DNA of 64,000 nucleotides from Ursus arctos. Its lineage: Eukaryota; Chordata; Mammalia; Carnivora; Ursidae. Both the position numbers and the translations under genes were made by a program. Under the pieces are notes generated by a model, which ran no database searches, was not told the DNA's origin, and was given only the letters and a program-made list of their open reading frames with translations. Position 1 is the stretch's first letter. Every line of letters starts with the position of its first letter. Shown piece after piece: positions 12,080 to 23,883 of this stretch. The stretch spans positions 70,575,975 through 70,639,974 of the forward strand of contig NW_026622808.1 of the NCBI RefSeq assembly GCF_023065955.2, written 5' to 3'.

Positions 12080-12870
12080 CATTATCATACATGCTTTCAC
12101 TGTGTCATCAGTATTACCAGCTAGTATTTATCTTTCAATAAATTATCTTATCCATTCATAATTGTTACATTAAATTAGCAAATCAATAACTATGTTCTCC
12201 AGCCAAGGATATAAGATTATTTGTACCATTTTTGTATTATTCTTTCATATATCCTAACGTCCTGTATTGATGTTTGGAATCTTAGTTTGATCCTGATATT
12301 TAATTTTTTAAATCAATGCTATTTACATTTAACTTTCATCAGCTTTCACCAACAACTCTGTTCACTCCTGCTTTATGACTTCCACAAGTTCTTTCTGGAT
12401 TCATTTCCTTTTACATTTTTATTTTATAACTTCTATAATATATAATTCACTTAACTGTATGATTTCTGTTCTGTTATTCATTCTATAAGGACCCATACAT
12501 GGTAAAATTTGGGAAGTTTTTATGTATGAAAGTTTATCTTATTCTCAGTTTTTCTTTAATTTATAGTTTGGCTGGGTATAAAATTCTAGGTCCAGAGTTA
12601 CTTGGTCTTAGCAATTTGAAAATATTGTTTAATTAACCTCTTGCCTCCACTTTTGCTGCTGAGATTTGCGATTTTTATCAGACTCTCTTTCTTTATAAAT
12701 AGTGCCTTTCCCCTGCTAATTAATTGTATTGTTTATTCATCTCTTCATGTTTTGGCATGTCATTAGAATGTAATTATGATTCATTTTTGTTTCATGGTGG
12801 TTTGCTCGGCTACACACTTGGTGCGATCTTTCTATTTGAAGTTTATTTCTTCAATTTTAAACATCTTTAG
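12080..12870 (-). repeat. Old L1 fragment, antisense
   Basis: T-rich sequence containing GGCTGGGTATAAAATTCTAGG, which is a typical antisense phrase of the mammalian L1 region before ORF2, together with TTTTATTTTATAACTTC-like runs. It abuts a sense L1 fragment, so the two are separate insertions or an inverted L1 junction. Confidence 0.55.
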
Positions 12871-12875
12871 CATTC

Positions 12876-14380
12876 ATGATGTTGATTAATGAGCCACCAG
12901 TATCACCAAGAAAATCTATTTCTGACACTTCTAGTGGGATTATGCTGGAAATAGCCAAGACAAACTCACATAAGAATAAAGTAGGAGAACTTACACTATC
13001 AGGTTTTAAAACCTACTATAAATCTATAGCAAAAAAAAGCCAGCATGGTATTTATGTAAGACTAGACATATAGGTTAATGAAACAAAATATTGAGTCCAT
13101 AAACAAAACCTCTCATGATTTTCAACAAAAATGCCAATGATTCAATATATACATGAAATACTTTTCAATAAATGGTGCTGGGGCACATGGATATTCATAT
13201 CAGAAATAGATAATCCATGTATCACACCATACACAAAATTAGTTTGAAAGGAGTCATAGACCTAATCTCAAACATAAAATAATAAAGTTTCTAAAAGAAA
13301 AAAAAAAAAGAATGCTTATTTCTTAGTTTTGATAAAGTTACTGTAGTTATATAAGATATTAAAATTAGAGAAAGCTGAGTGAAGAGTTTAGGCAAACTAT
13401 GTTTTTTGCAACTTTTCTGTAAGTATAAAATTATTTTAAAATAAAAAGTAAAAAACAGGGCATAACTTCATAACTTTGGGGTAGGCAAAGATTACTTAAG
13501 TAATAAACAAAAATTACTATTTGAAAAAGAAAGATTGTTAAACTTGACTCCATTGAAATTAAGAACTTATCATCAGAAGACATCATAAAGAGAATGAAGA
13601 GACATATTACAGACTGGAGGAAGATGTTCATAATATATATATCCAACCAACAATATGTATGCAGAATTCACAAAAAAACTTCTACAAATCAATAGGAAAA
13701 AGACATACAGCTTAATTTAGAAATGGGTTTGACTTGACGAAGAGAATATTCAACTGACCGTTGGGAACACGAATGTGTGATCAACATCATTAGTCATCAG
13801 GGAAATGCAACTTAAATAAGATACCACTATACACCCACTGGAATGGCTAACATCAAAAAGACTGACATTATTTGGTGCTGATAGGCACGTGGAGGAACTG
13901 GAACTTTAAAAATTGATGGTGGGACTTTAAATTGAAATAACACTTTGGAAAACTTTCTGCCAGTACTCTATAATCCAGAAATCAAAAAATGACTGCATGA
14001 GTCCACAAAAGATATCTACAAGAATGTTTATAGTTTATGTTTACAGTTTAAGAATAGTTTATAATTAAGTTTATGGTTTAAGAATATTTACCCACAAAAG
14101 ATAAAATTGAAAAAACTCAAATATCTATCAATAGTAAAATGCATAAATAAAGCCAGACATAAAGAAGTTCATGCTATATTATTGCAACTATATAAAATTC
14201 AAGAACAGGCAAAAGATAATTTATAGTGATAGAAATTAGGATAGAAGTTACTCTCTGTGTGAGGGTGGGTAATTTGATAGGAAGGGGCACATGGGAACCT
14301 TCCTAAGGCTGGGGATAATTTACATATTGGTCTGAGCTGTGATTATATGTACATCTAAATATATAAAATTCATTGACATA
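12876..14380 (+). repeat. Old L1 3' region, sense
   Basis: This is L1 ORF2 end plus 3' UTR sequence. Recognisable phrases include AGGGAAATGCAACTTAAATAAG, ATACCACTATACACCCACTGG and AATGGCTAACATCAAAAAGAC, in the order expected for the last part of ORF2. Stops and indels are frequent. The longest frame is about 70 codons. It ends where a second L1 starts. Confidence 0.65.
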
Positions 14381-14384
14381 GGAG

Positions 14385-17300
14385 TTACTGAGAGAGAGGA
14401 GAGCAAAAAAGAAGTAGAAAAAATATCTGAATAATGGTTGAAAACTTAACAAATCTGATGAAAAATAACTTCACATTCAAAAAGTTCAATGAAGGGGTGC
14501 CTGAGTGGCACAGCGGTTAAGCGTCTGCCTTCGGCTCAGGGCGTGATCCCGGTGTTACGGGATCGAGCCCCACATCAGGCTCCTCCGCTAGGAGCCTGCT
14601 TCTTCCTCTCCTACTCCCCCTGCTTGTGTTCCCTCTCTCGCTGGCTGTCTCTCTCTCTGTCAAATAAATAAATAAAATCTTTAAAAAAAAAAAAGAGTTT
14701 CCGGGGAAAATGTGAAAAATGCTTTAAAAAAAAAAAAAAGTTCAATGAAGCCCAAGTAGAATAAATTCAAAGAGATCCACACTTAGCCAGATCATAATCA
14801 AACTATTAAAAGCCAAAACCAAAGAGAAAATCTTGAAAGTGGCAAAAGAGAAGTAACGCATTATATACAAGAGATCCTCAATAAGATTAACAGAAATCAT
14901 GAAAACAATGAGACGGGATATTTAAAGTTCTAGGGTGAAAAAGGACTATAAATCAAGAATTCCATGTCCAGCAAAACTATCCTTCAAAAATGAAGAATAA
15001 ATTAACAAATGCCGAAATAAAACAACTAATTCATTGCTAGAAGACCTACCCTACAAGAAATACTAAGGAGAGTCCTTCAGGCTGAAATGAAAGGACACTA
15101 GATGGTAACTCAAATATGCACAAAGAAATAAATAGCACCAGTAAATATAACTATGTGGGTAAATATAAAAGATAGTACAAATATATTTTTTGTTTATAGC
15201 TCTTTCTTTCTGTCATCCATTTTGAAAAACAACTACAGAAAGCAATGCTTATAAATCTCTGTTGATGGGGACATATAAATGTATAATTTCTATGGCAATA
15301 ATAGCATAAGGGAGGGGGGAGGGAATAGAGCTTTATAGGAGCAAAGTTTTATATATTATTGAAATGACGTCCATATGAATCCAAACTAGATTATTATAAT
15401 TAAAGGTGTTAATTGTAACCCCTGGGTAACCACTAAGAAAATCACTCCAAAAAAATAGTAAAAGAAATGACAAGGAAATTAAAATGGTACAGTGGAGGAT
15501 ATATATTTAACACAAAGGAAGGCAGTAAGGGAGGACTAGAGGAACAAATAAAACATAAGACATAGAGCAAAATAGCAGACATAAATCCTACCACAATACT
15601 GGTTACAATGAATATAAATGGATTAATCATTTCAATTAAAAGGGGAAGGTTGGCAGAATCGATTTTTAAAATTTAAAAACATGATCCAACTATATTCTGT
15701 GTACAAGAGATATACTTTAGATTCAGAGACGCAAATAACTTGAAAGTAAATGGGTGGAAAAATATATACCATACAAACAGTAACAAAAGATCGTTGGAAC
15801 AGCTATACTAATACCAGACAAAAGCCCTTTAAGACATAAATGTTTACTAGAGACAAAGAAGGACATATTATAATGATAGAAGACTCAATCCCTCAAGAAG
15901 ATACAACAATTATAAACATATATGCCCATAACAACAGAGCCCCAAAATATAGGAAGCAAAACGCGATGGAATTAAAGGGAGAAGTAAACAGTTCAACCAT
16001 AATAGGAGGCTTTGATACCTCACTTTTAATAATAGAATAACTAGACAGAAGACCAATAAGAGAACAGAAGATGTGAACAAAACTCGTAATCAAGCAGATT
16101 TAACAGAAATCTGTAGAACACTCTACACAACAGTAGCAGAGCACACTTTCCTCTCAAGTTCTCCAGGATCAGTCGGTTGTTACACCATGAAACAGATCTC
16201 GATTAATTTAAAAAGACTGAAATCATACAGTGCATGTTCTTCAACCACATTGGGCTAAAAGTGGAAATCAACAGCAAAAGGAAATTTGGAAAATTCACAA
16301 ATATGTGGATATTAAGCAACACACTTCTAAATAACCAGTGAGTCAAAGAAGAAATCACAAGGGAAATTAGAAAATACTTTGAGATGAATGAAAACAAAAT
16401 GGGTTTTAGTGAAAGCGGTGCTCAGAAGAAAATTTTTACCTGTATGTAGGAGCCAAACTATTAAACTGTTAGAAGAACATATAAGTGTAAATCTGGATGA
16501 CTTTGGAATTAGACAATGATTTCTGGGATATGACACCTAACACACAAGCAAGCAACGAACAAAAGATAGATTGGACTTCATCAAAATTAAATTGTTTTGT
16601 GCTTCAAAGAACACCATCAAGAAAACGAAAAGATCCACAGAGAGAACATATTTATAAATCATGTATCTGCTGAGGGACATTTATCTAGAATAGATTCTTT
16701 AAAACTCCTACAGCTCAACGATAAGAAGCAAAAAAACCCAATTTAATAATGGACAAAGGATTTGAATAGACAACCCTTCAAAAAAGATATAAAAGTGGCC
16801 AATCACCTTCTAAAAAGATGTTCAACATCATTGGTCCTTCGGGAAATGCAAATGAACCAAAAGCATGTCATAGCCACTCAGGATGGCTATACTAAAAAGA
16901 CACTAACTAGGGCTGCTAAGGGTGTGGAGAAAGTGGGACCCCCACACATTGCTGGTAGGAATGTAAAATGGTGCAGCTGCTGTGGAAGACAGTTCCCCAC
17001 TTCCTCACTGAGTTAATTATAGAGTTACCATATGACCCACTAATTCCTCTCCTAGGTTTATACCCAAGAGAAACAAAAACATCTGGCCACACAAAAGCTT
17101 GTACATGAATGTTCATTGCAGCATTATTCATAGTAGCTAAAAAGTGAACAACCTAAATGTCTACCAATCATGAGTGGATAAACAAAATACGTCCATACGA
17201 TAAAATATTGTGCAACCACAAAAAGGAATGAAATCTAATACATGCTACAACATGGACAAACCTTGAAAGTATTACCCTACGTGGAAGAAGCCATGCATTT

Positions 17301-17565
17301 ATATGAAATGTCCAGAGCAGGCAAATCCATAGAAGACAAATTAAATCAGTGGTTTCCAGGGGCTGGGGGCGGGGGGGAAGGGAGAGGGACTGCTAGTGGG
17401 TATGCAATTTCTTTTTGTGGTGATGAAAATGTTATGAAATTAGGTAGTGGTGATTCACAAGCACAAGCTTTGAATATAATAAAAAACCATTGAATGGTAT
17501 AGTCTACAAAGGTGAATTACATGGCATATGAATTAAATCTCAATAAAATGTATTCATTGAGGGGT
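14385..17565 (+). mobile_element. L1 copy, sense, internally deleted and interrupted by a SINE
   Basis: From about 14385 the order is: ORF1-to-ORF2 lead sequence; ORF2 endonuclease region with GACAAAGAAGGACATATTATA and ATAAACATATATGCCC; then at about 16430 an abrupt jump to the last part of ORF2 (GGACTTCATCAAAATTAAATTG, GTGGAGAAAGTGGGACCCC, GTAAAATGGTGCAGCTGCTG) and the 3' UTR, ending in CTCAATAAAATG. The central reverse transcriptase part, roughly 2 kb, is missing. Many stops show it is inactive. A SINE with perfect TSD splits it at 14495-14734. Confidence 0.75.
14495..14734 (+). mobile_element. CAN SINE, sense, with extra 3' segment between two poly(A) tracts
   Basis: A full SINE (GGGTGCCTGAGTGGCACAGC head to AAATAAATAAAATCTTT tail) is followed by a first poly(A), then about 30 bp of unrelated sequence (GAGTTTCCGGGGAAAATGTG onward), then a second poly(A) of 13 A. 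Only after this does the target-site duplication AAAAAGTTCAATGAAG recur (14479-14494 and 14735-14750). The extra segment therefore arrived with the SINE, as expected for read-through transcription at the source locus (3' transduction). Confidence 0.93.
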
Positions 17566-17569
17566 ACAC

Positions 17570-18055
17570 TTAACATTAATGCACTTTATATATGCTATTT
17601 TGCAGTAGAAAGTAAAAAGGGGGATATATTTAGACTAATCTAAATTAAAAGAGAATTTAAAAATGCATCTTAGTCCATAGGTATAACAATCAACTGCAAT
17701 GCATCATTATTGATCGATCCTAGGGTGTTTTTTAATCTGTAAAATGTACTCTGAGGTGATTTATGCAGATCTGAATATGGAGTAAAACAAGTATCGGTGC
17801 TGTGATGGAACTGATCACTGTTGCAGGTAAGACAATGGTATGTGTGAATGTGAGAGAGCATCCTGATTTCTTAGAGATGCCTCCTGGTGTATCCCAATAT
17901 TTTTGTATTTTTCAGTAGTTTAGCGGTGTGTACGTGGATAGAGGGACAGAGAGAGAGAAAGGGAAGGCAAATACGGCAAAACATCAATGCTTGTTGAATT
18001 CAGACAATGAAGCACGGATGTTCTTTCTACTTATTCTCATGTTTAGAGGCTCTGT
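17570..18055. other. AT-rich unique sequence
   Basis: No gene is recognised. Short frames only. A TTTTG run (18050-18075) leads into the next SINE. Confidence 0.4.
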
Positions 18056-18065
18056 TTTGTTTTGT

Positions 18066-18249
18066 TTTGTTTTTAAGAGAGAGAGCCCATGTGAGCAGGG
18101 GGGAGACGCAAAGGGAGAGGGAGAGAGAGAATCTTAAGCAGAGCCCAGTGTGGAGCCTGATGCAGGGCTCAATCTCAAGACCCTGAGATCATGACCTGCG
18201 CTGAAACCAAGAGTTGGACGCTTAACCAACTGAGCCACCCAGACATCCC
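18066..18249 (-). mobile_element. CAN SINE, antisense, older variant
   Basis: Antisense order: AAGAGAGAGAGCCCATGTGA body, AGGGCTCAATCTCAAGACCC (B-box region), CCTGAGATCATGACCTG, and the head AACCAACTGAGCCACCCAGA. It lacks the AAATAAATAAAATC tail seen in younger copies, and no clean TSD is visible. Confidence 0.85.
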
Positions 18250-18803
18250 GTTGAAAGTTTTTTCCTGGTAAAAAATGTTAAAAAGAGAGAGAATAGCTGT
18301 GAATGTTTGAGTTCTCCTCCATGACCAGCCCCACAGAGGGTCCCAGTTGTCGTGTGTGGGTTGGATAACAGGCAGAGCACCGGCAGCCTCTCCACCCCGA
18401 TGGTGCCCGATGGAGCCATGGCTCCACCCTGACCCCTGGGAAGCAGTGGAAGTGTTGGTGAGGCTGCCCCAGACCTGAGGCCTGGGGCTGGGGAGCGGTT
18501 ATCCTCCTGCCCGCAGCTTTCATCCCTCACGGTCCGCACGTTCACTCAGATGGGCACAGTTGGTTGAAAGCTGACTCCATAAGAGAAAATGCAGTTTTTC
18601 TAAAACCTTGTGTCTCTCATTCAGAAATCCTGAATGAACCTGGTGTCTGTTCAAAAATAATATGCCAAACTGGAGTCATCTCTAGCAAATACCGCCCTGG
18701 AGAAAGACTCACCAGGAGAATGAAGCTTGGAAGAAAATTATGAGGAGCTGGAGGAGAAACTCAACCCCAATAGAGGAATCCCTCCCCAAGAATGAGAAGT
18801 GAG

Positions 18804-18989
18804 GGGCGCCTGGGTGGCGCAGTCGTTAAGCGTCTGCCTTTGGCTCAGGGCGTGATCCCAGCATTCTGGGCTTCCGCTGGGAGCCTGCTTCTTCCTCTCC
18901 CACTCCCCTGCTTCTGTTCCCGTTCTTGCTGACTGTCTGTCCCTCTCTCTCAGATAAATAAATAAATAAAATCTTAAAAAAAAAAAAAA
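18804..18989 (+). mobile_element. CAN SINE, sense, with internal deletion and 16-bp TSD
   Basis: The head GGGCGCCTGGGTGGCGCAGT and the AAATAAATAAATAAAATC tail are intact. The perfect TSD AAGAATGAGAAGTGAG lies at 18788-18803 and 18990-19005. The usual segment with the B box and CCCACATCAGGCTCC is missing: the sequence runs from GCATTCTGGG straight to CTTCCGCTGGG. Without the B box this copy could not be a good Pol III source. Confidence 0.95.
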
Positions 18990-19496
18990 AAGAATGAGAA
19001 GTGAGTAGAGATAGCCCAATACTCAGCACGCGCGGAGGGAATGGCCCAAACCGCAAGGATGATCCAGCCACGAAAAGTGACTCGGGGTCCTGTCAGCACA
19101 ATCATCTCCTCCCCATGGAGCATCGGGCCCCAGGGCCGTCCCCAGCATGGCCCCTCACCAACAGTTTTACTTCCATCTGAAGCAAGAGCTGTCCTCATCC
19201 CTCCGCCCCCTCTTCCTGTGGATTTGAGGGAACAGCTCATAAGAAGAGCTTCTGCTCTCTGCCTCCTCCTTAAGAAGGGCCTACAGACCCTGCCTTAAAA
19301 CCCCCTTTTCAGGCTGGCTGCCCAGCCTCCTTCCTTCATACCCTTAAAATGAAGGTGAGTTCCTTCAGCTTAATTTAAACTTCAGAACCCGGAAGTACAC
19401 TCACAACACTTTGGGCTCCACTTTTGTTTTATCCTTGTTTTTACAAGGAATCTTGAGCTGTCATTAGTAGTTTAAGATGCAGTCTGGATGTAGTGG

Positions 19497-19690
19497 CTCA
19501 GAGCTGGAGGCACTGAAGAGTATGGGGGTGGGGTCCTATGGGGTAAGGAAATACACCAGAGGCCAAGGGGCCAGGTGCTGGTTTCCCATTCGAGGATCAA
19601 AGCTGGAGAAGTCCCAAGGCCAGATTGAAGATACTGGGGCAGCTGGAGGGAGATGCCCCATTAAGAGAAGACTGCCAAAGGGCACCTACA
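19497..19690 (-). pseudogene. Degraded paralogue of the 6.2-kb PPPPY exon
   Basis: This block aligns to 6217-6400 over about 180 bp on the same strand, including the shared stretches GGTAAGGAAATACAC and GATCAAAGCTGGAGAAG and the codons for PPPYSSVPPALS. Relative to the first copy it has small indels: the reading frame that gives PPPYSSVPPALS here is not the one that gives the upstream residues. It is therefore a broken copy. A second homologous block lies 600 bp upstream in minus-strand sense (20289-20350). Confidence 0.6.
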
Positions 19691-19841
19691 TGTGAGTGAG
19701 TGGGTATGAGGTGGGCACCTCATGTGGGGTCAGTGACTCAGAAAGCAGCTCCATGACAAAGCTGGTTACATGTTGAATTCCCTGGCAGACCAGAGGTTCG
19801 CCATGGCGGCTGGGGCTGCTGCATGCCTGCGGGGTTTTTTC

Positions 19842-20048
19842 TTTTTTTTTTTTTTTAAGATTTTATTTGTTTATTTGACAGAGAGAGACACAGCCAGCGA
19901 GAGAGGGAACACAAGCAGGTGGAGTGGGAGAGGAAGAAGCAGGCTCCCAGCAGAGCAGGGAGCCTGATGCGGGGCTCGATCCCAGGACCCTGGGATCACG
20001 CCCTGGGCTGAAGGCAGACACTTAACAACTGAGCCACCCAGGTGCCCC
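19842..20048 (-). mobile_element. CAN SINE, antisense
   Basis: Antisense order: T-tract, AAGATTTTATTTGTTTATTTG, GACAGAGAGAGACACAGCCA, GGGCTCGATCCCAGGACCC, and the head CACTTAACAACTGAGCCACC followed by CAGGTGCCCC. It sits between the two paralogous gene-like blocks of copy B. An imperfect TSD (TGCGGGGTTT / TGCGAGGTTT) may flank it. Confidence 0.92.
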
Positions 20049-20288
20049 ATGCGAGGTTTGTTTGAGGGCTGAGAGGCCATCTAACATATGAAAAGATGTT
20101 CTGTTCACTAATAAAGAAAATAAAAGTTTAAGAAGGAGTGGAAGATCGGCTTTAACCAATTAATTTGGTAAATCATAAAAAGTTTGATCTCACTTGTTGT
20201 TTCACGAGCTATGGAGATAAATGCTTTTCAGTGCATTGTTGGGGCATAAAGGGGAGCTTGGAGAAAACTTGGCAAAACACCCCAACCC

Positions 20289-20350
20289 TCAAATTTGTAG
20301 ACCAGGGTAGAAGGTAGAGAGGCAAGTAGCCAGGATACCAGACCTACCTA
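20289..20350 (-). pseudogene. Degraded paralogue of the 7.5-kb candidate exon
   Basis: The stretch GAAGGTAGAGAGGCAAGTAG followed by CCAGGATACCAGACC aligns with GATGGTCGAGAGGCTGGTAG and CTAGGAGGAAACAGCC at about 7536-7575, and in minus-strand sense encodes the same LAT-LST pattern. It keeps the order and strand of copy A. Similarity is short, roughly 70 per cent by eye, so this block alone is weak evidence. Confidence 0.4.
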
Positions 20351-20999
20351 CACAAGGGCCCCTGAGGGCGTTGAGGACCATTTGTAGGATGGGGTCTCTA
20401 GGAAAGGAGTCTTTGTTGTCCTGGTAGAAGCCTGGGTGGGGGCAGATGCAGGGGGGAGAGCTGAGCAGGTAGCCAAGAGGGGGAGGGAATAGAGGGAAGT
20501 CTTGTAAGGGGCATGTGGAGAGGGAACTGCTGAGCAAAGGGGAGACACAGCAGGGGATCAGGGCTATGGGAGGGAAAGGTCAGTGGCCCTCTGTCCAGAC
20601 TAGATTACCCCTTCATCCAAAAAGGATCCCACATCTGAACCCATCAGACAAGATCTGCTCACTACCTGTCTGATGCCTGATGTCCTAGGATGTCCTTTTT
20701 GGGCTCTGTGTTTGGAAGGATTGGCCTTGAACATTCCAGGACAGGGAGGTGACCACCACTGGGGCATTGTGAGCTCCGAAGAGTGATGGCCTCTGCCCTA
20801 CACTGCTGCTCTCACCTAGGGATAGAGGGGCCCAGACATACCAGGCAGGATTGAGACAGGTTGGGGGCCAGGGGGTGGGAAAGGTGCTTTGACCAGGTGT
20901 GACTCGAAGGAGAATATAGTTTCAGAGTCCACTATCAAATGGTGCACCTCCCCTAACTTAATCATAACCAGGAAGCTGGTTGGATTGATCCAATAATCT

Positions 21000-21230
21000 G
21001 TTTATCTCAGAAACAGAGGTACAAACAGAATTGTGTTGGATGCTGGCAAGGGGAGGGTCCAGGGTATGTAATTGATCTAGGTACCAGAGGTTAGGGAAAG
21101 GTGACCAGCCAGGGAGCTTTGATCTGGGTCTGAAGGGAAGTGGGAATTACCCTCACTAGGAGAAGGGGTCGGGGGGCGAGGGCCTTATGGGCAGAGGGAA
21201 GCCTATCTAACAAGGCCCTAGGGGAGGAGC
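21000..21230 (-). repeat. Possible L2 fragment, antisense
   Basis: Purine-rich sequence with GGTGACCAGCCAGGGAGCTT and GGGAAGTGGGAATTACC phrases in an order loosely like antisense L2. It is interrupted downstream by a SINE and may continue at 21480. Weak assignment. Confidence 0.3.
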
Positions 21231-21239
21231 AGACCTCTT

Positions 21240-21460
21240 TTTTTGTTTTGTTTTTTTAAGATTTTTTTATTTATTTGAGAGAGAGAGAAAGAGAGAGAAG
21301 AGAACATGAGTGGGGGAGGGGCAGAGCGAGAGACTCTCAGGCAGACTCCCCGCTGAGCACAGAGTCCCTGTGGCGTCTCCATCTCACAACACTGAGATCA
21401 TGACCTGAGTGGAAACCAAGAGTCAGATTCTTAACTGACTGCGCCACCCACCTGCCCCAG
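21240..21460 (-). mobile_element. CAN SINE, antisense, older variant
   Basis: T-tract, AAGATTTTTTTATTTATTTG, GAGAGAGAGAAAGAGAGAGA, GAGTGGGGGAGGGGCAGAGC, CTGAGATCATGACCTGAGTG and the head CTTAACTGACTGCGCCACCC are in antisense order. The body differs from the young type (CAGACTCCCCGCTGAGCACA). Confidence 0.9.
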
Positions 21461-21479
21461 AAGACCCTTTACAGGACCC

Positions 21480-21640
21480 CACGGGCCCAGTGCGAATGGA
21501 GCAGGAAGTAGGTGGGGTGTGGAGCTTGTCCAGCAGGATGCTCACCTCCCAGGCCCTCTGGCTGGTCTCTGTCCTGCAAGGGGCAGTCACTGCAGAGTTT
21601 TAAGAAGGGCATGATGTGCTCAGCAGGCATCTGTCAGGCC
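21480..21640 (-). repeat. L2 fragment, antisense
   Basis: GGCAGTCACTGCAGAGTTTT followed by AAGAAGGGCATGATGTGCTC is the diagnostic antisense L2 phrase 'agccattggagggttttaagcagggg-tgacatgatctg' in diverged form. Confidence 0.5.
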
Positions 21641-23199
21641 TGAAGTTTCTACAATTTGGGGGTAACTTCCCTAAAAATCATTCCGATTTAGGAATGTAAA
21701 ATTGCTAGCCACACCCGCTGACCCTGGACTTGGGAAGGGGCTCTGCCCTGACCTAGGACCCCATCTCATGCCCACTCTCCCTGGGAGGCAAGTGCTGCTG
21801 TGACAATCCACTCTCCCACCATGACTAAACCAGTGGGATCCAGGAAATAACCTCGTTATTTGTTAGAACACGTGGGCTGCCACTATTGTGAGGCTAATTC
21901 CTAAAGTATATATTTTCAGACCTCTCTTAGGTCCCCAAAGCCCAAAAGGAAAGAGCTGGTTGCACCGTGAGAAAGGTGAAAGGTACAAAGTGTAGGGACA
22001 GTCCCTTCTTGCCCCAGTTCCCCCCGCAGAGGTCCACCAGGTAGCCTCCATGTTGGGGAGACAGATGAGGCTGGCAGAGGCAGGAGCCCATCTCCCATCT
22101 CCCTAGCGCTACACGTACGTTTGAGCTGGCTCTGGGGTTACTGCCCCCATTTCAGAATGGGGATTACAGCCTTTGGCTCAGACCTCCCTGGGGCACCACT
22201 GGTCCGCAGGGCGTGTGCATGTGCTAATACTGCCAGTCTCTGCAGAACGGACACTTTCCTCCTTTCTCTCATTTTTCTCCTTGATCTGTCATTTCCTGAG
22301 AAGTATGTGTTGTTAAATCCCCCATATTTATGGATTTATTTAAATATTTTGAAGCTTCTTTTTTAGGCCAGTGGAGGTGATTTATTCTCAGTGGAATGTG
22401 TCTTTTATCAAAATTAAGTATGCTTCTTTGTTCTTTTTAACACTATTACCCTCAATTACATCTTCCCACATAACTTGGTTACACTTTTCTTTTTGTCTAC
22501 ATTTGTCTGGTCTATCTTTTGTATTATTGTCTTTTTCCCATTTCTCTTTATTCCATTTTGGGTACGTCTTTTGTAAACAAAGTGTAGCTGAATTTTGTGT
22601 TTTAATCCAATTTAAGAGGGCCCTATCCTTTAATAGATTAATATAATCCTTTTGCATTTATTCTTCCCAGTTTGATTTTTCTATTTATTACTTTTGCTGC
22701 TTTTCCCATTCTGACATTTCTCATTTAATTCTTTTTGTTCCATTTTTCCTCTCTACCTTCTTGAAAGTTATATCTTTTATTTCTGTTCTTCTAGTCATTA
22801 TCTTTAAATTAACACATACACACATATAATTGAAATTCTAGTGTTAACTAACATCTGTATTCTTTCTCCCAAAATATACTAGTCTCTCAAAATCCTTTCA
22901 TTCACCCCTTCTCACCAGCTCCACTGTTATCATTAGAAACTCCCATCTAATTAGTAACATCTTGCTTTATTGTTTTCATTGATACTATTCGATCATATCA
23001 TGAAGATTTCCGATGTTCTCACCATCTCAGTGGGATCCTTTATGAGAGAGCCATGTGTATTGTCCCACTTTCCCTCATAGTTCTGTCTGTTTTGCTTTAT
23101 AGATTTTCAAGTTTGTTACTGCGTATACTAAGAGCTGCGCTCATGATATTTCTTCAGTGGTTGTTCCTTTCATGTATGAAATGTACATCTCGGTGATGA

Positions 23200-23620
23200 T
23201 TTTCTAATTGCATGGCATGCCCCCTTTTCTACCCTGCTTGGTGCCCCAGAGCCTGGCCTTGGATGGAGTGCATTTTTTGACCCCTGCTCTCTCTGGCTTC
23301 CAGGAGATCAGAGGGTGGGAGGGGAGTGAGCTCAAGTTCCAGGTTCACTCACCACCCAGTCTCTCCCTGCAGGGCTGTGGGATATCCATAACTGCGTTGC
23401 TCATCAAAGACTGCAGCCACTGCCCCCTCTTCCAGCCACACCTGCCCTGGGTCCTGAGAACATCACCCTCTCCCCATCCTCTGGAGACCTAGGCTAGTCC
23501 TTGGGTGCTGTGCCATCTCTTGGTTACTTCAGCCCGCCAATACCTCTGTAAATAAACTTTCATTTCACTGGTCACTCTTCTGTTAACCCTTCAGGTGTTC
23601 CCTTCTAGAACATGACCGAT
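23200..23620 (+). repeat. GC-rich non-L1 block inside the antisense L1
   Basis: Composition changes sharply to GC-rich, then ends with TACCTCTGTAAATAAACTTT and GTTAACCCTTCAGGTGTTCCC. This resembles the 3' end of an LTR or other polyadenylated interspersed repeat. I cannot name the family. It is noncoding: the 94-codon frame (23208-23492) has no recognisable motif. Confidence 0.35.
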
Positions 23621-23883
23621 TCATTATCTTTGCTTCTTTAAAATGGTTTTTGCCTTGTGTTTTATTTTGTCCTGTACTACTACCATACCCTCCTTCTTGT
23701 GTGTTAATGTTTACCTGTCAGTCTTTGCCTTTTAATAGACATGTTTAATCCATTCACATTTGCTACCCTTAATTGAGTGAATCAATACCATTATTCTTCC
23801 TCAACAGAGACTATTTTCTTAGCATCATTTTACCCCTCTCTGCTTTTCTCACATATCCCAAACTATTTTCGATCAATATTTCT

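Noticed and set aside
15840..16040. 66-codon frame with endonuclease-like residues
   Set aside because: Part of a decayed L1 ORF2, interrupted by stops on both sides; not a host gene.
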